Shown: piece by piece, positions 54,447 through 63,657 of the stretch
How the letters are laid out: each line of letters begins with the position of its first letter
How positions within the stretch are numbered: position 1 is the stretch's first letter
Assembly: GCF_024641065.1 (NCBI RefSeq)
Contig: NZ_JAHEDV010000001.1
Coordinates: 186,001 to 250,000 of the forward strand
Direction of reading: 5' to 3'
Length of the DNA stretch: 64,000 bases
Source: Rhodoluna sp.
GTDB lineage: Bacteria > Actinomycetota > Actinomycetes > Actinomycetales > Microbacteriaceae
The notes under the pieces: model-generated
The model's database searches: none
Seen by the model: the letters and a program-made list of their open reading frames with translations, nothing else
Told to the model about the DNA's origin: nothing
Translations under genes and position numbers: made by a program

Positions 54447-55142
54447 ATGGCTAAAAAAGACAAATCAACAAAACAACCGGGTCAATTCGCGCAGATGATG
54501 CGTGTTTACAAAATGACTGCGAAGTCTGACAAAACCTCGACCCTTTGGGCAGCATTGGCTTTTGTCGGTGTTGTTGCAGCCTCACTCCTACTTTCAGTTT
54601 TGACTGCTCCAGGCAACGTCACAAACTTTGTGCTCTCAAGCATTGCAGCTTTGGTGCTGGGTGTAATGCTCGCAATGGTTGTAATGTCACGCAAGGCAGA
54701 ACGCATGGCCTACCGCCAAATCGAAGACCAGCAAGGCGCTGTTGGCGCTGTGCTGAGCAATGGCTTGCGTCGCAATTGGCGAGGTGCAGCCATGCCGGTT
54801 GCTTTCAACGCTAAGTCTGGTGACGCTGTTTACCGAGCAGTTGGCCCAGGTGGAATTGTTCTCATCGGTGAGGGTTCGCGTCACCGTGCCCAGGCATTGC
54901 TTGAGGACGAACGCAAAAAGATCTCTCGAATCGCAACAGGCGCCCCGATTACCGCAGTCTTCGTAGGCAAGGATGAAGGCTCGATTCGCATCTATGAAGT
55001 CACTAAGACCCTCTACAAGATGAAGAAAGCCTTGAGCCGCGCTGAAGTCGCTGCGGTAGATAAGCGACTAGCTTCGCTCGGAATGAACATCCCAATTCCA
55101 AAGGGAATTGACCCTCGCAAGGTTCGCCAACAACGAGGTTAA
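54447..55142 (+). CDS. DUF4191 family membrane protein
   Basis: A 231 aa protein matching DUF4191, an actinobacterial family that nearly always follows lipA. It has a short Lys-rich start, two hydrophobic helices (about 33-53 and 58-80), and a cytoplasmic domain with MAYRQIEDQQGAVGAVL and GPGGIVLIGEGSRHRAQALL, ending in the basic IPKGIDPRKVRQQRG. The function is not known. It ends in an intrinsic terminator. Confidence 0.88.
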   Translation: MAKKDKSTKQPGQFAQMMRVYKMTAKSDKTSTLWAALAFVGVVAASLLLSVLTAPGNVTNFVLSSIAALVLGVMLAMVVMSRKAERMAYRQIEDQQGAVGAVLSNGLRRNWRGAAMPVAFNAKSGDAVYRAVGPGGIVLIGEGSRHRAQALLEDERKKISRIATGAPITAVFVGKDEGSIRIYEVTKTLYKMKKALSRAEVAAVDKRLASLGMNIPIPKGIDPRKVRQQRG

Positions 55143-55150
55143 TTTTTTGA

Positions 55151-55178
55151 AAGCCCCGGCCACTTGGTCGGGGTTTTT
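55151..55178. terminator. Intrinsic terminator between DUF4191 and RDD genes
   Basis: Stem AAGCCCCGGCC / GGTCGGGGTTT with G-T pairs and an ACTT loop (55151-55176), followed by T. A-rich sequence on the other side makes it usable by the convergent RDD gene as well. Confidence 0.8.
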
Positions 55179-55180
55179 AC

Positions 55181-55573
55181 CTATGCCCGAATGAGAACGG
55201 TGCCGGCAGCCTTGTCATGTAGGCCACGGTTGTCGTTATCCCAGATAACGGCCGGCAAAACCAGAAGGATCAAGCCGACTCGGAACGCCGAGGATACAAG
55301 CCCAACTCTCGACCCATCAACTTTGCGAACTTTCATCCCAGTGATTCGATGGCCAAAAGATGCGCCCAGAGTCAACACCAAGATGAATTGCATGCCAGCA
55401 AAAATCAATAGTGTCGCTGAATTGTCGCTCGCAAAAAACGCCGTTGAGATAAGCAACGCAACCCCCCAGTCAATAACCAGAGCTAACAATCTTCGCGGGA
55501 ATTTGGCTAGTGACCCGGAGCCATTTTGAGGAAGACCGAGCGCCTTGCCGGCCCAGTTCTGTGCATTAGACAT
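55181..55573 (-). CDS. RDD family membrane protein
   Basis: A 130 aa membrane protein of the RDD family with RRLLALVIDW (the Arg-Asp motif) in the first helix, a second helix around TLLIFAGMQFILVLTLGASFGHRITGM and a third near the end (GLILLVLPAVIW). Its function is unknown; similar short RDD proteins lie between lipA/DUF4191 and glnA in many actinobacteria. It is divergent from glnA. Confidence 0.88.
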   Translation of the reverse strand: MSNAQNWAGKALGLPQNGSGSLAKFPRRLLALVIDWGVALLISTAFFASDNSATLLIFAGMQFILVLTLGASFGHRITGMKVRKVDGSRVGLVSSAFRVGLILLVLPAVIWDNDNRGLHDKAAGTVLIRA

Positions 55574-55591
55574 GCCTCGAGCCTAGTCAAA

Positions 55592-55609
55592 GTTTTACAT
55601 GGCTGAAAC
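55592..55609 (+). promoter_or_regulatory. GlnR-type half-site upstream of glnA
   Basis: GTTTTAC (55592-55598), six bases, GAAAC (55605-55609). The same GTTTTAC-n6-GAAACATT string occurs in the GlnR-like box of the amt operon. A second half-site at the expected distance is not recognisable. It lies about 100 bases before the glnA start. Confidence 0.5.
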
Positions 55610-55709
55610 ATTGTTTGAGTCAGTATCAAGGGCGCTCTCGGTTAGACTTTTCGGGATGGCTTAATGACGTGCCAGTAACCACCATCCACCTTCTGAAGGG
55701 ATACCCCCT

Positions 55710-57134
55710 ATGTTCAAGACCGCCTCTGAGGTAGTCAAGTTCATCAAGGATAACGACGTAAAGTTCCTTGACGTACGATTCACCGACCTACCAGGTGTGC
55801 AGCAGCACTTCAACCTTCCAGCAGCGATGATCGATGAGCAGTTCTTCATCGACGGTCAGCTGTTCGATGGTTCATCTATCCGTGGCTTTGCATCAATCAA
55901 CGAATCAGACATGCAGTTGATTCCAGATGTCACCACCGCTTACCTGGACGCATTCCGCGCTCAGAAGACTCTTGTAATGATCTTCGACGTTTACAACCCA
56001 CGTAACGGCGAGATCTACGGTCGCGACCCACGTCAGACCGCCAAGAAGGCACAGGCTTACCTAGCCACCACTGGCATTGCAGACACCGCATTCTTCGCTC
56101 CAGAAGCAGAGTTCTTCATCTTTGATGACGTTCGCTACGAGTACAAGCAGAACGGCTCAATGCACTTCATCGATTCAGATGAGGCTGCTTGGAACTCAGG
56201 TCGCGAAGAGGCTGGCGGAAACCTAGCAAACAAGACCCCTTACAAGGGCGGTTACTTCCCTGTAACTCCAACTGACAAGCACGCAGACATGCGCGATGAC
56301 ATCGTGTCAGAGCTACTTGCTGTTGGCCTAGAGGTTGAGCGCAGCCACCACGAAGTTGGTACTGCAGGTCAGGGCGAGATCAACTACAAGTTTGACACCC
56401 TACTTTCATCAGCTGACGACATCTTGAAGTTCAAGTACATCGTCAAGAACGTTGCTGAGCGTTGGGGAAAGACCGCTACCTTCATGCCGAAGCCACTATT
56501 TGGTGACAACGGTTCAGGTATGCACGTTCACATGTCATTGTGGAAGGAAGGCAAGCCTTTGTTCTACGACGAGTCAGGTTACGGCGGTCTTTCAGACCTA
56601 GCACGTTGGTACATCGGTGGTATCTTGAAGCACGCTCCATCGCTTCTTGCTTTCACCAACCCAACTGTGAACAGCTACCACCGTCTAGTTCCAGGCTTCG
56701 AGGCTCCAGTAAACCTTGTTTACTCAGCAGGTAACCGTTCGGCTGCCATCCGCATCCCGATGACCGGTACCAACCCGAAGGCAAAGCGCATCGAGTTCCG
56801 TGCTCCTGACGCCTCATCGAACCCATACCTAGCGTTCGCAGCAATGCTTATGGCAGGTATCGATGGCATCAAGAACCGCATCGAGCCACACGAGCCAGTT
56901 GACAAAGACCTTTACGAATTGCCTGCTGACGAAGCAGCGCTAATCCCACAGGTTCCAGGCAACCTTGAGGATGTTCTAAAGGCCCTAGAGGCCGACCACG
57001 ACTACCTTCTAGAGGGTGGCGTGTTCACTAAGGACCTAATCGAGAACTGGATCAACTACAAGCGCGAGCACGAGATCAAGCCACTTGCTCTTCGTCCTCA
57101 CCCTTACGAGTTCGAGCTTTACTTCGGTTGCTAA
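55710..57134 (+). CDS. glnA: Type I glutamine synthetase
   Basis: Main ammonium-assimilating enzyme, making glutamine from glutamate, ammonia and ATP. The 474 aa show [20 protein letters not shown], the catalytic core with [26 protein letters not shown] and [18 protein letters not shown], and the adenylylation loop KDLYELP with Y402, the target of GlnE encoded next door. AAGGGA serves as ribosome binding site. A GlnR-type half-site lies upstream, so both transcriptional and covalent control are likely. Confidence 0.97.
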   Translation: MFKTASEVVKFIKDNDVKFLDVRFTDLPGVQQHFNLPAAMIDEQFFIDGQLFDGSSIRGFASINESDMQLIPDVTTAYLDAFRAQKTLVMIFDVYNPRNGEIYGRDPRQTAKKAQAYLATTGIADTAFFAPEAEFFIFDDVRYEYKQNGSMHFIDSDEAAWNSGREEAGGNLANKTPYKGGYFPVTPTDKHADMRDDIVSELLAVGLEVERSHHEVGTAGQGEINYKFDTLLSSADDILKFKYIVKNVAERWGKTATFMPKPLFGDNGSGMHVHMSLWKEGKPLFYDESGYGGLSDLARWYIGGILKHAPSLLAFTNPTVNSYHRLVPGFEAPVNLVYSAGNRSAAIRIPMTGTNPKAKRIEFRAPDASSNPYLAFAAMLMAGIDGIKNRIEPHEPVDKDLYELPADEAALIPQVPGNLEDVLKALEADHDYLLEGGVFTKDLIENWINYKREHEIKPLALRPHPYEFELYFGC

Positions 57135-57145
57135 TTTCCGAATTG

Positions 57146-57178
57146 AAAAGACCCCGTCGAAAGGCGGGGTCTTTTTTT
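57146..57178. terminator. Bidirectional intrinsic terminator between glnA and glnE
   Basis: Stem AAAAGACCCCG / CGGGGTCTTTT (57146-57156 and 57165-57175) with an 8-base loop and a continuing T run to 57178. Flanking A and T tracts allow use in both directions. Confidence 0.92.
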
Positions 57179-57194
57179 ATTTTAAAGAATCTAG

Positions 57195-60100
57195 TTAGTC
57201 GGCATCAGAAATGAACCCGTAGAAGATGCGCTCGAATACTGCACGAGCCCGGCGGGTGTGCGAAAGGTAATCCTGCTCAAGTTGAGCAGCAGAGCCTCTT
57301 GGATACTCGAGAATCCGAGCAATGCCATCGAGTTGCTTTCGATCAACTGGCAGTACATCCGTGCGCTTATTGGCCCACAGAACGCTGGCCGAACGCACTC
57401 TAGAAGCCAGAATCCAGGCCTCTTCAAGAACTCGGGCGTCGTGATCAGCAATAACTCCAACGCTTACGCAGGCCTTTAGTGCGGCGAGAGTCTGCGGGGT
57501 TCGAATAATCGGATGCTCGTTGCCATGTTGCATCTGTAGCAGCTGAACCAACCACTCAACATCACTTAGCGAACCGCGGCCAAGTTTGAGGTGACGCTTA
57601 GGGTCGGCACCCTGCGGCAGACGCTCGGTCTCGACTCTGGCCTTGATTCGGCGAATCTCGATGACGGCCTGGTTTGGCAATTCTTTTGGATAACGGTACT
57701 CGTTGATGAGAGCAACGAACTCGTCACGAAGCTCATCGCTACCAGCAATCACTCGGGCGCGAAGGAGAGCCTGGGCCTCCCAGGTGTTGGCCCAACGTTT
57801 GTAGTAAGCAGCGTACGACTCCAATGAGCGCACCGATGGACCATTCTTACCCTCGGGGCGAAGATCTAGGTCTAATTCAAATTCAAGAAGCGAGTCTTTA
57901 ACCAAGAGCTTTAGTTCGTTGATTGCGCGGGCAGCAACTCTTTGGGCTGTGTCGACGGCAACGCCATCCTTGGCTTTGTAGACAAACATGACATCGGCGT
58001 CAGAGCCGAAACCAAGTTCTTCTCCCCCAAAACGACCCATAGCTATGATTCCCAGATCAAGAACCGCATTGAGGTCATCGGTAGAAATATCTAGCCCCTC
58101 AAGCTGGAGCGCCGCATCCAACATTGCCTTCAGGTAAGCGTCGGTCAAATCACTCAGCCCTGTAGAGACCTGATCGATAGTCAAATCGCCCAAGACAGCC
58201 CCCATGGCGAGTCGAAGCGTCTCACGGCGTCTAATTCCACGGATAGCCTTGGCGGCCGGCTCTAACAGGCTCTGACGCGAGACAATGGCTTCGAACTCAA
58301 CGGTTAGTGCGTTCTTGGTAATTGGCAGCAAGTCTTCAGACTTCTCAAACCAAGCCGCAGCCTCGGGTATGCGCTCGAACAAGTTGGTGGCAAGGCGACT
58401 GTTAGAAAGCACCTGGGTCATGCGCTCTGCAGCGCCCGTGCTGTCGCGCAACATCTTTAGGTACCAGGGCGAATCACCGAGGTCTTCACTCAAACGCCTA
58501 AAAGCCAGAAGTGCGGCATCAGGGTCTGAGCCTTCGGAGAACCACTGGATCAACACAGGCAATAGCTGCTTCTGAATCGCAGCACGACGCGACAAACCTG
58601 CTGTCAGAGCTGCGATTTGCTCCAGGGCACCCTTGGGGTCTGAGAATCCAATCGCGTGAAGGCGATCCTGAACCTGAGCATCTGAAAGCGAAAGACTGTC
58701 GTTGTCAAGCTTTGAAACAGCCGAAAGCAAAGGCCGGTAGAAAATGCTTTGGTGAAGCGCTCTAACCTCAAGCTTCACCGACTCCCACTTTTGAATGAGA
58801 TCTTCGGCATGAAACTTTAGATTCAAGGCACGCGCCAAGGCACGTCGCTTAGATTCAGAAGTAGGCATCAAGTGGGTTCGACGCATTTCAGAGAGTTGAA
58901 TGCGATGCTCAATTAACCTTAGGAATTTATAGTGCTTGGCAAATTGTTGGGCATCTGAGCGACTCACGTAGCCGCCGTTGGCCAATGCATTGATTGCCGA
59001 AATTGTGTCTCGCTGACGCACTGATTCATCGGTACGGCCGTGAACCAATTGCAATAACTGAACAGTGAACTCGATGTCGCGAAGACCGCCGGGACCAAGT
59101 TTGATTTGCAAATCAATTTCATTCGCAGGAATGTAGTCAGTGACGCGCTCACGCATTTTTTGAACTGATTCGACGAAATTCTCACGCATGGCAGAAGCCC
59201 AAACCTTTGGGCTCAAGGCATCGACGTATGCGTGACCTAAATCGAGGTCACCGGCAAGAGGTCTGGCCTTGAGCAAGGCTTGAAACTCCCAAGACTGCGC
59301 CCAACGATCGTAATAAGCCACGTGAGATTCAAGTGTGCGCACGAGTGCGCCTGATTTGCCCTCTGGGCGCAGATTTGGGTCAACTTGCCAAAGCATCGGC
59401 TCAGTAGCGGTTCCATCCATTGCTCGCATCATGCGAGTTGCCAGTTTGGTCGCTACCTCTACAGCTCGGTGAGATTCCAAATCATCAGATTTAGTGTTGG
59501 CAACGTAAATTACGTCTACATCGCTGATGTAGTTGAGTTCGCGCGCTCCGCATTTACCCATCGCAATTACAGCGAAAGCAGTGTTGTCGACCTCGAACTC
59601 GCTAAATACGCCAAAGTCGGTGGACGATTTCAATTCGTGTCTAGCAACAACGATTCCGGCTTCAATCGCGGCGGCTGCTACGTCAGCAAGAGCGGCGGCA
59701 ACAGTCGGTAATCCAGCTTCAACGTCAGATTGGCAAAGGTCAAAAATCGCAATTTTCAACAATTCACGACGATAGGCAATTCGAAGCGCATTCCAAATGG
59801 ACTGCGTGTCGGCGCCGCTAGAAATTGATGTCGTGACCGAGGTGCAAATCGAATCAAGCATTTGCGCTGCAGTTGTCAGCGAAGGTGCCGGCTTTTCAAA
59901 TACATCGAGCTGACTTGGGTGCCGCATCAGAAAATCGGTGAATGCCGAGGATGCACCTAAGAGAAGGCAAAGTCTTCTGGCTGAATCATCTTTCTTCAAC
60001 AAAGCTTTTATCTTTGCTGTGTTCGACTCCGCCAGAAAAAGCAGCGCGTTCAATGCTTGATCTGGGTCGGCGGTTGCTCCAAGCGCAGCCAAGGCGGAAC

Positions 60101-60212
60101 GACCCGGGTCACCAACCAATTTAACCAATTGGTCTAACTTGGCCATAGTAGAACCAAGATCGACAAAGCCGAATCTGGCTAACTCAGATAGCCCCAGGTC
60201 GCGATTCGCCAC
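57195..60212 (-). CDS. glnE: Bifunctional glutamine synthetase adenylyltransferase/adenylyl-removing enzyme
   Basis: Adds and removes AMP on the regulatory tyrosine of glutamine synthetase. The 1005 aa contain two nucleotidyltransferase domains: the N-terminal one with GKCGARELNYISDVD at 219-233 and LGPGGLRDIEF at 372-382, and the C-terminal one with GRFGGEELGFGSDAD at 726-740 and LGRGSLSDVEW further on. Length is normal for actinobacteria. The GTG start lies 11 bases after the glnA2 stop, so both genes are cotranscribed. It faces glnA, its main substrate. Confidence 0.96.
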   Translation of the reverse strand: MANRDLGLSELARFGFVDLGSTMAKLDQLVKLVGDPGRSALAALGATADPDQALNALLFLAESNTAKIKALLKKDDSARRLCLLLGASSAFTDFLMRHPSQLDVFEKPAPSLTTAAQMLDSICTSVTTSISSGADTQSIWNALRIAYRRELLKIAIFDLCQSDVEAGLPTVAAALADVAAAAIEAGIVVARHELKSSTDFGVFSEFEVDNTAFAVIAMGKCGARELNYISDVDVIYVANTKSDDLESHRAVEVATKLATRMMRAMDGTATEPMLWQVDPNLRPEGKSGALVRTLESHVAYYDRWAQSWEFQALLKARPLAGDLDLGHAYVDALSPKVWASAMRENFVESVQKMRERVTDYIPANEIDLQIKLGPGGLRDIEFTVQLLQLVHGRTDESVRQRDTISAINALANGGYVSRSDAQQFAKHYKFLRLIEHRIQLSEMRRTHLMPTSESKRRALARALNLKFHAEDLIQKWESVKLEVRALHQSIFYRPLLSAVSKLDNDSLSLSDAQVQDRLHAIGFSDPKGALEQIAALTAGLSRRAAIQKQLLPVLIQWFSEGSDPDAALLAFRRLSEDLGDSPWYLKMLRDSTGAAERMTQVLSNSRLATNLFERIPEAAAWFEKSEDLLPITKNALTVEFEAIVSRQSLLEPAAKAIRGIRRRETLRLAMGAVLGDLTIDQVSTGLSDLTDAYLKAMLDAALQLEGLDISTDDLNAVLDLGIIAMGRFGGEELGFGSDADVMFVYKAKDGVAVDTAQRVAARAINELKLLVKDSLLEFELDLDLRPEGKNGPSVRSLESYAAYYKRWANTWEAQALLRARVIAGSDELRDEFVALINEYRYPKELPNQAVIEIRRIKARVETERLPQGADPKRHLKLGRGSLSDVEWLVQLLQMQHGNEHPIIRTPQTLAALKACVSVGVIADHDARVLEEAWILASRVRSASVLWANKRTDVLPVDRKQLDGIARILEYPRGSAAQLEQDYLSHTRRARAVFERIFYGFISDAD

Positions 60213-60223
60213 GATGGCTTATC

Positions 60224-61564
60224 CTAGAGTGTTTCTAGGTTCTGCTTCAGTTCGTATGGAGTGACCTGAGCGCGGTAAGCACTCCACTCACGACGCTTGT
60301 TGGCAAGAACGTAGCTAAACACTTCTTCACCCAAAGTCTCGGCAACGAGTTCTGACTCTTCGAGTTTGCGAATGGCGTGATCGAGTGACTGAGGAAGTGG
60401 CTGGATACCCATCGCCCTGCGCTCAGCGTCGTTCAGACCCCAAACGTTGTCTTCGGTCTCAGACGGAAGTGCGTATTCTTCTTCGATACCCTTCAGGCCT
60501 GCGTTTAGCAGTAGCGCGTAAGCCAAGTACGGGTTCGCCGCTGAATCAATGGCACGATATTCGATTCTTGAGCTGTTGCCTTTGTTTGGCTTATACAGTG
60601 GCACGCGAATCAGTGCTGAACGGTTATTGTGACCCCAGCAAACGAAGCTAGGAGCCTCACCGCCGCCCCACAGGCGCTTGTATGAGTTGACGTACTGGTT
60701 AGTAACCGCAGTGATCTCAGGCGCATGACGCAACAGACCGGCGATGAAGTGCTTTGCGGTCTTCGAGAGGTGATATTGAGCGCTCGGGTCGAAGAAAGCG
60801 TTTGTATCCCCTTCGAAGAGGGACATGTGAGTGTGCATGCCTGAGCCTGGGTGTTGAGTGAAAGGCTTTGGCATAAAGGTCGCGTAGACACCCTGCTCGA
60901 TTGCCACCTCTTTAATCACTGTTCTAAAGGTCATGATGTTATCGGCCATGGTTAGGGCATCGGCATAGCGAAGATCAATTTCATTTTGGCCAGGCCCGCC
61001 TTCGTGGTGGCTGAATTCAACAGAGATACCCAGTTGCTCAAGCATTGAAACAGCACGACGACGGAAATCATGCGCTGTACCGCCTGGAACGTTGTCGAAG
61101 TAGCCTGCGTTATCAACCGGAACCGGCTCGCCATTGGCATCAAGTTGAGTTGACTTTAGTAGGTAGAACTCAATCTCCGGGTGAATGTAGAACGAAAATC
61201 CGAGGTCTGAGGCTTTAGCCAGTGCTCGTCTCAGAACGTTTCGCGGGTCAGCTGCGGCAGGTTTACCATCCGGGGTTTGAATGTCGCAGAACATGCGAGC
61301 AGTCGGATCAATCTCGCCACGCCAAGGGAGAATCTGGAAAGTGCTCGGGTCGGGCTGAGCCAACATGTCAGCCTCATAAGTACGAGCAAGGCCCTCAATA
61401 GCAGAGCCATCGAAGCCAAGACCTTCGGCAAAAGCGCCCTCGACCTCAGCAGGTGCGATTGCAACCGACTTCAACGTTCCGGCTACATCGGTAAACCATA
61501 GTCGAATGAATTTGACTCCACGCTCTTCAATCGTGCGGAGGACAAAATCGCGTTGCTTATCCAT
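60224..61564 (-). CDS. glnA2: Glutamine synthetase family protein GlnA2
   Basis: A 446 aa type I glutamine synthetase homologue of the actinobacterial GlnA2 group. It has GFDGSAIEGLAR, the metal-binding HPEIEFYLL, FSHHEGGPGQNEIDLRYAD and FMPKPFTQHPGSGMHTHMS, so the active site is complete. The loop that holds the adenylylation Tyr in GlnA reads EDNVWGLN here, so it should not be a GlnE target at that position. In Streptomyces GlnA2-type enzymes act on polyamines, in others on glutamate; which applies here is unknown. An AGGAAA ribosome binding site precedes the ATG. Confidence 0.93.
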   Translation of the reverse strand: MDKQRDFVLRTIEERGVKFIRLWFTDVAGTLKSVAIAPAEVEGAFAEGLGFDGSAIEGLARTYEADMLAQPDPSTFQILPWRGEIDPTARMFCDIQTPDGKPAAADPRNVLRRALAKASDLGFSFYIHPEIEFYLLKSTQLDANGEPVPVDNAGYFDNVPGGTAHDFRRRAVSMLEQLGISVEFSHHEGGPGQNEIDLRYADALTMADNIMTFRTVIKEVAIEQGVYATFMPKPFTQHPGSGMHTHMSLFEGDTNAFFDPSAQYHLSKTAKHFIAGLLRHAPEITAVTNQYVNSYKRLWGGGEAPSFVCWGHNNRSALIRVPLYKPNKGNSSRIEYRAIDSAANPYLAYALLLNAGLKGIEEEYALPSETEDNVWGLNDAERRAMGIQPLPQSLDHAIRKLEESELVAETLGEEVFSYVLANKRREWSAYRAQVTPYELKQNLETL

Positions 61565-61590
61565 CGGGTTTTCCTATCTCTACCTGCTAC

Positions 61591-61603
61591 TAGGCTAATG
61601 GTT
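61591..61603 (+). promoter_or_regulatory. Leaderless -10 element of nadE
   Basis: TAGGCT at 61591-61596, seven bases, then ATG at 61604. It favours this start over in-frame ATGs at 61553 and 61598. Confidence 0.5.
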
Positions 61604-63268
61604 ATGCCCAAAGTTCGCTTAGCTATGGCGCAGACAAATCCAACTGTCGGCGACATTCACAACAACATCGCCAACTGCCTGCAGGTCGTGAAAGCTGCAG
61701 CTGCCAATGGCGCTCAGCTAGTGGTTTTTCCTGAAATGAGCGCAACCGGTTATCCGATCGAAGACTTAGCTAGCCGACGCTCCTTCATTGAGTCTTCTGA
61801 AGCTGCTATCGAAACCTTTGCGAGCCAGCTTTCTATCGATGGCTACGGCGAAATTGCAGTCGTAATCGGCCACCCTCGACTAGCCAGGAATTCACGCTGG
61901 GCTATCGCTCACAACAGCGCCTCGGTCATCCGCGATGGCAAAATCATCGGAACCTACGACAAACACCACCTTCCAAATTATTCAGTTTTTGACGAATACC
62001 GAGTTTTTGTTCCCGGCGACAGCCTGCTCACCTTTGAGCATGCAGGACTTCGATTCTCAACGTTGATCTGCGAAGACATTTGGCAGTCTGGTGGGCCAGT
62101 TGCACAACTTTCAACTAACGCAACCGATGTGACGCTCGTTTTGAACGGTTCACCCTTCGAGGTGCACAAGGATGACCGACGCCTTGAACTGGTTCAGAAC
62201 CTAGCTGGCAGCAGCAAAAGCGCAGTTGCCTATGTCAATCTGGTTGGAGGCCAAGACGACCTAGTCTTCGATGGCGACAGCCTATTCGTCACCAGCGCAG
62301 GAAACCTCATTACACGTGCGGCCAAATTCGAAGAATCACTTACTTTCATTGATGTTGATTCGAGCGAGCGGGCCAACGAGGTAAATGCTGCGCCTATTAA
62401 TTCTGAACTTGAATCCTCAGATGAAGGACAGGTTTGGACCGCTCTAGTGCTTGGGCTTCGCGATTATGTGAGAAAAAATGGATTCAAGTCTGTGGTGTTG
62501 GGTCTAAGTGGCGGAATCGACTCAGCGGTTTGCGCGGTAATTGCTGCAGATGCAATTGGTGCCGACAACGTGTTTGGTGTCTCAATGCCATCGATGTATT
62601 CGTCTGACCATTCAAAATCAGACGCCGAAGATCTAGCCGAGCGACTCGGGTGCCACTATCGCACCGAAACGATTGAAACCATGGTCGAAGCTTTTGAGGG
62701 TCAACTGAACCTTGAAGGTCTGGCTAGCGAAAACCTGCAGGCGCGCATGCGTGGTGTCATTCTGATGGCGCTTTCAAATGCTGAGGGCCACCTAACTCTC
62801 ACCACTGGTAACAAGACAGAACTTGCCGTTGGCTACTCAACTATTTACGGAGATTCAGTCGGTGGTTTTGCACCGATCAAGGATGTTGAAAAAACTAGAG
62901 TATGGCGACTAGCTGAATGGCGAAACAGTTTCGCCGCGGCAAACGGTCAAACTCCCCCGATTCCATCAAATTCGATCTCAAAGCCTCCGTCGGCTGAGCT
63001 TCGCCCTGGTCAAGTTGATCAAGACAGTCTGCCTGACTATGCAATCTTGGATGGTCTGCTCGAACTTTATGTTGAACAAGGCGACGGACGCGACGAAATT
63101 ATCCGCGCTGGCTTCGACGAAGATACCGTTGACCGCATTATTGGCTTGGTTGACAGGGCAGAATGGAAGCGTCGCCAAGGAGCCATCGGACCTAAGATTT
63201 CACCAATGGCATTTGGTCGCGACCGAAGACTTCCGATTACAAACCGATTCAAAGAAGGAACCAAATAA
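61604..63268 (+). CDS. nadE: Glutamine-dependent NAD(+) synthase
   Basis: Makes NAD from deamido-NAD using ammonia released from glutamine by its own nitrilase-type domain. The 554 aa carry the glutaminase triad E44 (FPEMSATGYP), K120 (YDKHHLPNYSVFDE) and C156 (LICEDIW), and the synthetase domain with the PPi loop SGGIDS at 302-307 and TTGNKTELAVGYSTIYGD. Its stop overlaps the ridA start (TAATG). Use of glutamine links it to the GS genes just upstream. Confidence 0.95.
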   Translation: MPKVRLAMAQTNPTVGDIHNNIANCLQVVKAAAANGAQLVVFPEMSATGYPIEDLASRRSFIESSEAAIETFASQLSIDGYGEIAVVIGHPRLARNSRWAIAHNSASVIRDGKIIGTYDKHHLPNYSVFDEYRVFVPGDSLLTFEHAGLRFSTLICEDIWQSGGPVAQLSTNATDVTLVLNGSPFEVHKDDRRLELVQNLAGSSKSAVAYVNLVGGQDDLVFDGDSLFVTSAGNLITRAAKFEESLTFIDVDSSERANEVNAAPINSELESSDEGQVWTALVLGLRDYVRKNGFKSVVLGLSGGIDSAVCAVIAADAIGADNVFGVSMPSMYSSDHSKSDAEDLAERLGCHYRTETIETMVEAFEGQLNLEGLASENLQARMRGVILMALSNAEGHLTLTTGNKTELAVGYSTIYGDSVGGFAPIKDVEKTRVWRLAEWRNSFAAANGQTPPIPSNSISKPPSAELRPGQVDQDSLPDYAILDGLLELYVEQGDGRDEIIRAGFDEDTVDRIIGLVDRAEWKRRQGAIGPKISPMAFGRDRRLPITNRFKEGTK

Positions 63269-63657
63269 TGGCAGCAGACAAGTTGATTTCAAGTGGCGGT
63301 CCGTGGGAAGCAGTTTTGGGTTACTCACGCGCAGTAGTTGCCGGTGACTACGTTCACGTTTCTGGCACCACAGCCACTGTTGACGGTGAATTGCAGCACG
63401 AAGGCGATGCCTACGGTCAAACAAAGGTAGCCCTAGAGGTAATTGCAAAAGCACTGGCTCAGGTCGGTTATGGCGTTGAAGACGTAGTTCGCTCACGTGT
63501 TTATTTGGCCAACGGTACCGACATGGATGCAGCAGGTAAAGCTCACGGTGAAGTTTTTGGCCAGATCAAGCCAGCACTGACCATGCTTGCCGGAATTCAG
63601 TTCATCAACCCAAACATGTTGGTTGAAATCGAAGTGGACGCCTGGAAGCGTAGTTAA
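63268..63657 (+). CDS. RidA family (YjgF/YER057c/UK114) protein
   Basis: A 129 aa RidA-fold protein; RidA enzymes hydrolyse reactive enamine/imine intermediates from PLP-dependent reactions. It includes GDYVHVSGTTATVDG, QTKVALEVIAKALAQVGYGVEDVVRSRVYLAN and a conserved C-terminal MLVEIEVDAW. The arginine typical of true RidA (VRSRVYL here) is present. It is coupled by TAATG overlaps to nadE upstream and panB downstream. Confidence 0.9.
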   Translation: MAADKLISSGGPWEAVLGYSRAVVAGDYVHVSGTTATVDGELQHEGDAYGQTKVALEVIAKALAQVGYGVEDVVRSRVYLANGTDMDAAGKAHGEVFGQIKPALTMLAGIQFINPNMLVEIEVDAWKRS

